NCBI GenBank assembly: GCA_028690445.1
Contig: JAQVBE010000008.1
Span: 48,367 to 112,366, forward strand
DNA length: 64,000 nt
Source of the DNA: Aliarcobacter sp.
GTDB taxonomy: Bacteria; Campylobacterota; Campylobacteria; Campylobacterales; Arcobacteraceae
Direction: 5' to 3'
A program made the translations under genes and the position numbers. The notes under the pieces were generated by a model, which was not told where the DNA came from, ran no database searches, and saw nothing but the letters and a program-made list of their open reading frames with translations. Of the stretch, positions 9,224 through 16,600 are shown one piece after another; positions within the stretch are counted from its first letter, which is position 1; each line of letters begins with the position of its first letter.

Positions 9224-9763
9224 TTAATTTGTTATTATGTAATTAGCTTGAATATCGTAATTATCAGATAGAATTTTTTCACTCTTGCAAAGTACTAACT
9301 GTGTAAAAACTGTTATTGGTCTATAGTTTAAACTATCGAAAAATCTATCATACATACCTTTTCCAAAACCTATTCTTTTTCCTAGTTTATCAATTCCAAC
9401 TACAGGAACTATTGCTAGGTCAATTTTTTTGGCTTTAAAAAAAGAGTTATTTGGTTCTTTTATTCCAAATCTCTTTTTGTACAAGGGTAATCTATATTTA
9501 ACAATTTTAAAACTCTCCCCTTGCATAAATGGCACATAAACTTCTCTTCTTTTTGTTTTTCTTAAACTATTTATCAACGGTTTTACATCAACTTCTATAT
9601 CCATAGGGATATATAATAAAATATTTCTCGAATCACTCTGTTTTATAAAGTTTTCTAATTTTTTAACAATTATTTTATTTTTGTAATACTTTAAAAAAAG
9701 GCTTGCAAACTCTAATCTCTTTATACACGATTTTCTAAAATCACTTTTGTGATTATTTTTCAT
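9224..9763 (-). CDS. 5-formyltetrahydrofolate cyclo-ligase
   Basis: 179 residues. Family landmarks are the N-terminal basic stretch, DIEVDVKPLINSL, and the nucleotide/folate site GKRIGFGKGMYDRFF (about residues 130-144). The enzyme converts 5-formyl-THF to 5,10-methenyl-THF with ATP, salvaging a by-product of one-carbon metabolism. First gene of a five-gene minus-strand run. It is divergent from the TlpA-like gene, and the two share a strikingly symmetric promoter region. Confidence 0.9.
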   Translation of the reverse strand: MKNNHKSDFRKSCIKRLEFASLFLKYYKNKIIVKKLENFIKQSDSRNILLYIPMDIEVDVKPLINSLRKTKRREVYVPFMQGESFKIVKYRLPLYKKRFGIKEPNNSFFKAKKIDLAIVPVVGIDKLGKRIGFGKGMYDRFFDSLNYRPITVFTQLVLCKSEKILSDNYDIQANYIITN

Positions 9764-9776
9764 ATTTAAGCCTCAC

Positions 9777-9814
9777 TTGGGTAAAATCTCTACCCAACAA
9801 ATAATTTTACCCAA
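9777..9814. promoter_or_regulatory. Symmetric face-to-face promoter or operator (11-bp inverted repeat)
   Basis: TTGGGTAAAAT at 9777-9787 recurs exactly inverted at 9804-9814, with an extra TACCCAA at 9791-9797. Each arm reads as an extended -10 (TGGGTAAAAT): one for the TlpA-like gene (ATG 9825), the other for the cyclo-ligase (ATG 9763). Alternatively the repeat is a repressor site, or alternative hairpins next to the AAAGGA Shine-Dalgarno. Confidence 0.5.
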
Positions 9815-9824
9815 AGGAATTAAA

Positions 9825-10385
9825 ATGCAGTTTAAAACTTTAGCATTTTTGTCAATTTTATCTATTTTATTATTTACAGGGTGTGATTCAAAAGATAAAG
9901 ATGAATCTTCAAAGGAAGAAACAGCTGTAAAAAGTAGTAATAGAGTATCAGAATTTCAACTAAAAACTACAAATGACACAATAGTAAATCTAAAATTAGA
10001 AAATGATAAGATAATCGCAAAAGATTATCCAAACAAGATAGTGTTGTTAAGCTTTTTTACAACTTGGTGTCCACCTTGCAAAGCAGAAATACCAAATTTA
10101 ATAAAAATACAAAATGATTATAGAAATGACCTTGTAATTATTTCCGTCTTACTTGAAGAAATGAAAACAAACAGTGAAATCAAACAATTTGTAAAAGACC
10201 ATAATATAAATTATGAGGTAACAAATGCACCTGAAAATATGGATCTTGCAAAAGCAGTAGGAGGAATAAAATCAATTCCAACTATGTTTTTAATCGATAA
10301 AGAAAATACAATATTTCAAAAATATGTAGGATTAGTTCCAAATGAAATGATGGAAATTGATATTAAAAAAGTATTAGAAAAATAA
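9825..10385 (+). CDS. TlpA/ResA-like thioredoxin-fold lipoprotein
   Basis: 186 residues from the ATG at 9825, which follows AAAGGA and starts a type II signal peptide with lipobox LFTGC (Cys near residue 20); an upstream in-frame extension to 9777 lies inside the promoter repeat and is rejected. The mature protein has a Ser/Lys-rich linker and a thioredoxin fold with active site TTWCPPCKAE (about 82-91) and cis-Pro segment GGIKSIPTMFLID. It probably reduces disulfides in the periplasm, for example in cytochrome c maturation; the client is not evident. It is followed 9 bp later by ftsY. Confidence 0.9.
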   Translation: MQFKTLAFLSILSILLFTGCDSKDKDESSKEETAVKSSNRVSEFQLKTTNDTIVNLKLENDKIIAKDYPNKIVLLSFFTTWCPPCKAEIPNLIKIQNDYRNDLVIISVLLEEMKTNSEIKQFVKDHNINYEVTNAPENMDLAKAVGGIKSIPTMFLIDKENTIFQKYVGLVPNEMMEIDIKKVLEK

Positions 10386-10394
10386 AGGTAGAAA

Positions 10395-11381
10395 ATGTTT
10401 AGTTTTTTTAAAAAGAAAAAAGATAATGCTATAGAAAAGGAAGAGTTTCCTTTAGAAATAAAAGAAAATACTATTCAAGGAAGCAAAGTTCAAAATGAGC
10501 AAACAAAAAGCTTTTTTTCAAAAGCACTAGAAAAAACTTTTGAAACTATAAAAATTGTTGTTCCTCAAAAAAAAGAGAAAATATCTTTTGATGATATTCA
10601 AGAACTTTTAATTGAAGCAGATATGGAATATGAAATTATAGAAAAAGCAATGAATGGTCTTCCCCATGAAATCACAAGAAAACAGTTAAGACATAGACTT
10701 GTAATGCTTTTTGAACATGCTCCAAAAGTTGACCTATCAAATTTACCAAAACCATTTGTAAGACTTATAATTGGAGTTAATGGTGCTGGAAAAACTACAA
10801 CTATTGCAAAGCTAGCAAATATCTCTAAAAAAGATGGAAAATCCGTTATTTTGGGAGCAGGAGATACTTTTAGAGCAGCAGCAATTGAGCAACTTTCTAC
10901 ATGGGCAGCGAAATTAGATGTTCCAATTATAAAAACAAAACAAGGACATGATGCAAGTGCAGTAGCATTTGACACTATAAGTGCAGCAATTGCAAGAAAT
11001 ATTGATAATGTAATTATTGATACAGCAGGAAGATTACAAACGCAAACAAACTTAAACAATGAGCTTAAAAAAATAGTAAAAGTTTGTACAAAAGCAATGC
11101 CTGACGCTCCTCATCAAAAACTTATGATTTTAGATGGTACACAAGGAAATACAGCAATTGCACAAGCTCGTGCATTTAATGAAATGGTTGGAATTGATGG
11201 AATTATCGTTACAAAACTTGATGGAACTGCAAAAGGTGGAGCTTTATTTTCTATTTCAAATCAACTAGAACTTCCAATTTTTTATGTAGGAATTGGTGAA
11301 AAGCAAGATGATTTAATTGCATTTTCTCCAGATGACTTTGTTGATAGTTTACTAGATGAAATTTATACACCAGAAAAATAA
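10395..11381 (+). CDS. ftsY: Signal recognition particle receptor FtsY
   Basis: 328 residues. A short charged N-terminal region replaces the long acidic A domain of E. coli. The NG GTPase domain shows the helical N part (DDIQELLIEADMEYEII), the P-loop GVNGAGKTTTIAKLA (about 126-140), GDTFRAAAIEQL, DTAGRLQT, and TKLDGTAKGG. FtsY receives ribosome-nascent chain-SRP complexes at the inner membrane. It is flanked by the TlpA-like gene and a TonB-like gene on the same strand. Confidence 0.95.
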   Translation: MFSFFKKKKDNAIEKEEFPLEIKENTIQGSKVQNEQTKSFFSKALEKTFETIKIVVPQKKEKISFDDIQELLIEADMEYEIIEKAMNGLPHEITRKQLRHRLVMLFEHAPKVDLSNLPKPFVRLIIGVNGAGKTTTIAKLANISKKDGKSVILGAGDTFRAAAIEQLSTWAAKLDVPIIKTKQGHDASAVAFDTISAAIARNIDNVIIDTAGRLQTQTNLNNELKKIVKVCTKAMPDAPHQKLMILDGTQGNTAIAQARAFNEMVGIDGIIVTKLDGTAKGGALFSISNQLELPIFYVGIGEKQDDLIAFSPDDFVDSLLDEIYTPEK

Positions 11382-11396
11382 AAAAAGGAATTAATT

Positions 11397-12005
11397 TTGA
11401 AAGCAAAAAACAAATCTTTTATTGAAGACGTAGTTATACTTTTTATTCTTGGAATCATAATATATTTTATTTATAGCTTCTTTTTCTCAACAGAAGAAAA
11501 AGTTGAAAAAGTTAAAATAGTAGAAAATAAAACTACAATAGAAAAAAAAATAAATATTCCTACACCTAAAGAACCCATTATAAATGAGATAAAAAAAGAA
11601 GAAGAAATCATACCAACACCAGCTGTTACAATTCCAGTTGAAACTCCAAAAACAGAAAATCCTGTTGAGACAAAAGTTAACACAGTGATTGAAGAAAAAG
11701 TATCTACATCTGAAATAACTGACCCAAAAGCAAAAATTGAGTTATTTTATAAAACTATAAAAGAAAATATTTATAAAAATATAGATAAAAATGTAGATAA
11801 AGATAAAATAAAAACAGGTGAACATATTGAGTTTAGGCTAACTATTTTAAAAGATGGTGGGTATGAGCAATTAAATTCTACAAAAGGTGATAAAGATTAT
11901 TTTGAACTATTTAGATCATCAATAAAAGAGGCTTTCCCAGTAAAAATTGATAATTCTTTAAAAGAGAGTTTTCCTAGATATTTTAGAATGGAAATAGTAT
12001 TTTAA
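11397..12005 (+). CDS. Membrane-anchored TonB/TolA-like protein
   Basis: 202 residues with a TTG start at 11397 preceded by AAAAAGGAATTAAT. A membrane segment (about 11-30) is followed by a long Lys/Glu/Pro/Thr-rich region (about 35-110), like the periplasm-spanning part of TonB. The C-terminal domain (about 115-202) has GEHIEFRLTILKDGGYEQL and ends in AFPVKIDNSLKESFPRYFRMEIVF-like strands, resembling the TonB/TolA C-terminal fold. No ExbB or ExbD gene is nearby. Partner and cargo are unknown; a structural role is possible. Confidence 0.65.
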   Translation: MKAKNKSFIEDVVILFILGIIIYFIYSFFFSTEEKVEKVKIVENKTTIEKKINIPTPKEPIINEIKKEEEIIPTPAVTIPVETPKTENPVETKVNTVIEEKVSTSEITDPKAKIELFYKTIKENIYKNIDKNVDKDKIKTGEHIEFRLTILKDGGYEQLNSTKGDKDYFELFRSSIKEAFPVKIDNSLKESFPRYFRMEIVF

Positions 12006-12027
12006 GAGGTTTTTTTAACCTCTTATT
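12003..12027. terminator. Bidirectional hairpin between convergent genes
   Basis: AAGAGGTT and AACCTCTT flank a T-rich loop; the hairpin sits between the convergent TonB-like and hydrolase stops. Confidence 0.65.
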
Positions 12028-12859
12028 ATCTTAATTGTAATTCTTCTAAAAACTTTTTATATGGTTCATTCCAACAACAATTATGTGTCGCATCATAATA
12101 TTTATAAATGATATTATCTTTATTTTCAAACTTTGATAAATAAGATAAAAATATCTCTTTAGGAATAACATCATCTTCTTTTCCGATTAAATGATATTGT
12201 TTAATATTTTCAAGCCCTTTTGTATAATCTGCTGGATTTAATGATTCATTTAATCTTGATATATTATGTATTGTAGTCCATTTAAGAATATCAACATTTC
12301 CAGCTATAGTAATTAACATATTTATATCTTCTCTTCTTGAAGCTACCAAAGTTACAATTGCTCCACCACCTGAATATCCAATCAAAGTAAAGCTTCTATT
12401 TTTGTAATTATCTTTTAAATTATTTAAAGCTTCATCAAAACTTTTTATAACTTTTTCATCAAATCTATTACTTGTCCAGTATTTTTTACTACATTCATTT
12501 GAGTTTATATATTGACAAGGTCTTGCAATGTAAACTTTGCACTCACTTTCACTTGTATCTTGATTCATAAGTTCTAAAGCAGTAGGAGTTATTGGTGTGG
12601 GATTTGCAGATATTGTAGTTCTTGTAATCCAAGATAAACCATCTCCTTCTATATAAACTTTTAAGTCTTTATTTTTGCAATTATTAGGAGTTTTTTGTAA
12701 AGAAAATAAAGCAAAAGAAGACGTTTGTATATTTACTTGTGTAAAGTCTTTATTTGAAAGTGCAAATAAAGATTCTTTTCTTTCTTGCAAAGTCGGAATA
12801 CTGCTTAAACACCCAGTAAATATAAAGATTATTATTAAAAAAGAGAAATTAATATTCAT
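12026..12859 (-). CDS. Lipoprotein alpha/beta hydrolase
   Basis: 277 residues. A type II signal peptide ends in the lipobox FTGC (Cys near residue 17). The hydrolase fold shows the nucleophile elbow TLIGYSGGGAIV (Ser in GYSGG), an acidic residue around IGKEDDVIP, and a catalytic His in YDATHNCCW. An early YIEGDGLSW segment is typical of small lipases and esterases. It starts two bases after the parvulin-like gene, which itself follows the autotransporter gene on the same strand. The substrate is unknown; it could act on the cell envelope or the surface protein. Confidence 0.82.
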   Translation of the reverse strand: MNINFSFLIIIFIFTGCLSSIPTLQERKESLFALSNKDFTQVNIQTSSFALFSLQKTPNNCKNKDLKVYIEGDGLSWITRTTISANPTPITPTALELMNQDTSESECKVYIARPCQYINSNECSKKYWTSNRFDEKVIKSFDEALNNLKDNYKNRSFTLIGYSGGGAIVTLVASRREDINMLITIAGNVDILKWTTIHNISRLNESLNPADYTKGLENIKQYHLIGKEDDVIPKEIFLSYLSKFENKDNIIYKYYDATHNCCWNEPYKKFLEELQLR

Positions 12860-12861
12860 TT

Positions 12862-13593
12862 TTATTTTAATAATAAATCCATTTCTTTAGCCAATGCTTT
12901 TCTTTTTGCAAGATTAATCAATGCTTCTTCAGACTCAATATAACTTGCATCTTTTTCAGGAATAAATTTTTCAATAAAAATAATTTGAGTACCAACATCT
13001 TTTAAATTTACTTTAACAATATCACCTTCATTCTTATCTTTTAAGGCTGTTATAACTTCAATATTTAATTTATTTACATCCACTAAATCTGTTAAACCAT
13101 CTTTTTGTTTTGAAGCTAAATCATTTGAAACTGATTTTACATATTTTATAAAAGATTCTTGTTTATCTTTTTTATTTTTTAATCTATTTAAAGCTGCAAT
13201 AATTTTATCCGCATTTTCTTCGTAAGTTACTAAAATATTTCGTAATTCATATTTTGCTACAATCCTTGGTTTTTCTGCTTTATAAAGCTCTTTTAACTCT
13301 GTATCAGTTGGGACATAACTTCTTAAAAATTTTTCACTCCAAATATCAACTGTAAGAATATTTTTTGCAGTTCTTAAATTAATATCATTTTTCATTATAT
13401 CTTTTTCTAAATTTTGAGATAATTTAACAACAGTGTCATACTCTTTTGTTAAAGCTTCTTTTACCTTTGCTTCTTGTTTATAAAAATCAACTTTATGCTT
13501 TTGGGCAGTATAAGAAGCTACTTCTTTTTCATCTGAAAATAAATTAATATTAAATAAAATACTACATAAAAATAAGGCTGTAAATTTTTTCAT
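12862..13593 (-). CDS. Periplasmic parvulin-type peptidyl-prolyl isomerase/chaperone
   Basis: 243 residues. A Sec signal peptide (about 1-20) precedes an alpha-helical N-terminal region and a central PpiC-like domain that begins at about residue 110 with VAKYELRNILVTYEENADKI, comparable to the ARHILV entry of parvulins, and ends with KEGD/VGTQIIFIEKF-like strands. Overall it resembles the SurA/PEB4 class of outer-membrane-protein chaperones, though divergent. It lies 22 bp downstream of the autotransporter gene, which suggests that it helps the autotransporter cross the periplasm. Confidence 0.75.
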   Translation of the reverse strand: MKKFTALFLCSILFNINLFSDEKEVASYTAQKHKVDFYKQEAKVKEALTKEYDTVVKLSQNLEKDIMKNDINLRTAKNILTVDIWSEKFLRSYVPTDTELKELYKAEKPRIVAKYELRNILVTYEENADKIIAALNRLKNKKDKQESFIKYVKSVSNDLASKQKDGLTDLVDVNKLNIEVITALKDKNEGDIVKVNLKDVGTQIIFIEKFIPEKDASYIESEEALINLAKRKALAKEMDLLLK

Positions 13594-13615
13594 CTTTTTC
13601 CTTTAAATATAAAAA

Positions 13616-16600
13616 TTAGAAATTAAGTCTAAAAGAGACATTTCCTGAATATCCTTCAAAATTGCCATCTTTACTTCTATCATAATCAACACCTATCATT
13701 ACACTTGTAGATTCACTAAGTGTTGTTTTAACTCCAAATCCTGCATTAAACATAGTTTTGTTTAAATCTTGTGTTGGTGTTACAAATTGACTCCCACCAC
13801 CTACATATTGAGCTTTTATATCAGCATTTGTATCGCCAAAAGCATTATAAGCTGCTAATTTAAATTCTGGAACAATTACAGTATCTCCAATATTTAAATT
13901 CGTAGAAAGTTTAGCTCCAACGCCTAGAGTACCTTTATTTACTTTTACAGAATCAACTTTTAAAGCATCATTTTGATGTGAAGTACCTTTTTCAATATAA
14001 CCTTTTTGATTTAAATTTCCATATTCAAGAGAAGTAAAAGGTGTTAAAGTTGCTAAATCTTCAAAATATACTCTATGACCTACTTCAACTTTAGCAGATA
14101 TTTGATCAGCATCAGATGAAGATGATAATTTACCAGAATTTGCAGTTCTTATTGAATCAGTAGAGTGTTTTGCATAAGATAATATACCATCTACATAGGT
14201 ATCACCAAAATCCATTGATCCATAAGTTGAAAGCTGAACACTTTGAGTATCTGAACTATCTCCACTTCTAAAATCTGTTTGATCTATTTTTGTATTTGCT
14301 TGTGCTAATGCTAATCCTATCGTTGCGCCATTTCTTAGAGTTCTATCAAGTCCTGCAACAAAACCTAAAGTAGTTGATTCATATCCGTCATAATCTTGAA
14401 CTTTACTTTGTGTTGCTTTTGAACCCATTGCTTTTATCCATAATGAATTATTTAAAGTATATGTTCCTGATGAATATCCTGAATAACCATATGGAATAAA
14501 ATCGGTACTTGAAGAAAGTTTTATATCAGATATTCTATCTTTTATTGTTGAGGCTACTAAAGTTGATGCAGTAAGAGAAGATTGAATACTTGAGTTATTT
14601 GCAACAGGTGCTAATAATTTTTGTATTTCTATCATTTGTGCTTTTTTCTCAGGTGTTAAATTCACTCCACCATCTAAAGCTTCAATTTTAGTTCTTATAT
14701 TACCTAAAGCTTCTTTTTTCTCTAATGTAGCAAGTGCTTGTGAAGCTCCATTTGAATAATGTTCTCCAATACCTGATTTTACAATATATAAATCTTCAGC
14801 CCCATATTTTCCACCACCTGTTCTATCAGCAAATAAAATCAGATTATTCCCATCCACTTTAATTATTGAATCAATGATACTATTATCACTAACTTTTCCA
14901 TTTGCTTCTGTTCCCAAATAAGTTCCTGAAATACTATTTGCAGAAATTAAAGTATAACTTCCAGCACCATATAAAGTACCTTCATAATTAACTTTTATTA
15001 TTGCATTATTATCAATTGTTAAAGTATTAGTTGCAATACTTCCAGAAGGAGCACCAGCTGATGAACCACTAGCTGTTATATCAGAAGTATATACTTTAAA
15101 TCCAGTTAATGAATTAGCTGCTAATGCTAAGTTCTCTGTAATTTTTATATCATGAGTATTTACATCTAAAATAGAATTTGCTCTTACAGTTAAACTTCCG
15201 TCAAATTTAACATCATCCTTCATGTCAAGTATTGTTTTATTTGTTCCATTTCCAATATAAGTATTTTGGGCATATATATCTTTATCTAAATTTTGAGTAT
15301 AAGTATTTGCAGTAGAACCAGCTGATCCAAAAGTTACATTTTTAAGTCTTTCTGAACTTGTACCAATATCTGTAGTAAGTAATGTTGTACCTAAGAAATT
15401 TAATGAACCAGTATCAGTAGTTGCTGTAGTAACGGCAACAGGAGATGAAGAAACTATTATATTTTTACCATCAGATACATTTACTACACCATCTGCATCA
15501 TAAATTAAATCACCAGTTAAATTTCCTTCAAAATTAACAGTACCTTCTCCGCTTACATGGAATGTACTTTCTTTTACATAAACATCATTTTTGAAAGTAA
15601 CTATTTTACCATCAGCCCCTGCATAAATTTTTTCGAAAGTAGAATTTCCAGCAGTATTTCCACCTAAAACTCCTGTTATTATCGAACTTCCATCAAATTC
15701 TAAAATTGCATTATTTCCATTAACAAATTGAGTTCCAGCACTACCAACTGTTAAATTAACATCATCGCCTATTGCTAAAGTGCTAGCTTTATTATCAAAA
15801 TCAACAGTTCCTATTATTCCCTCAGCAGAAGGATTTGTACTATTATCACCATTTAATACAACTTTTCCATTATCAGAATATTTTAAAGTTGATGCATATA
15901 CCATATCATCAAAAGTAACTGTTTTTCCAGTTGCTCCTGCATTTATAGTATTTAAAACTTTATTACTTTGTCCAACTTCACCTTTAATATTTGAAGTTCC
16001 TTCAAAAGTTAATGTTCCCGTATTTGTATTATCTACCGTAATTAATATATTATCAGAACCTGTATTTATTAGATTTACGTTATCTTTTAGCGTTAAGGTT
16101 GCATTATTTCTGAGGTTTACAACATCCGCATAAAGTTCTCTAGCAAGTGCAGTATAACCTATAACAAGACCTGGTCCACCACTATTTTGTTGATTAGCCG
16201 TATTTATATTAAGTTCTTTAATTCCAGAAGCACCACTATTTATGCTATTTCCTGAAATTGTTCCATCACCTTGATAATTTATAATTCCAGTATTATTTGA
16301 AGCTAAAGTTTGAACTGAACCTAAAATACCTTTTCCATCTGATACATTTACCGTTGCATCTTTTCCAGCAAAATTAATACCTCCTGTTAGACCATTTAAT
16401 AAATTCGCTGTTCCATTATCTGTAAATATAATATTTGTATTTGTTGTTCCAGATACTGTATTAAAATTTACAGCCCCTGCACCAATTTTAGTATTTGTCG
16501 CATAAACATCATTTGCAAAATTTGTTGTTCCAGTACCTGTATTTATTTCGACTAGCTTATGTGTTGAATCTCCAACTGTTCCACTTACTGTTTGATTATT

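Noticed and set aside
10598-11059. 153-residue minus-strand frame opposite ftsY
   Set aside because: Shadow of the conserved GTPase codons; no ribosome site.
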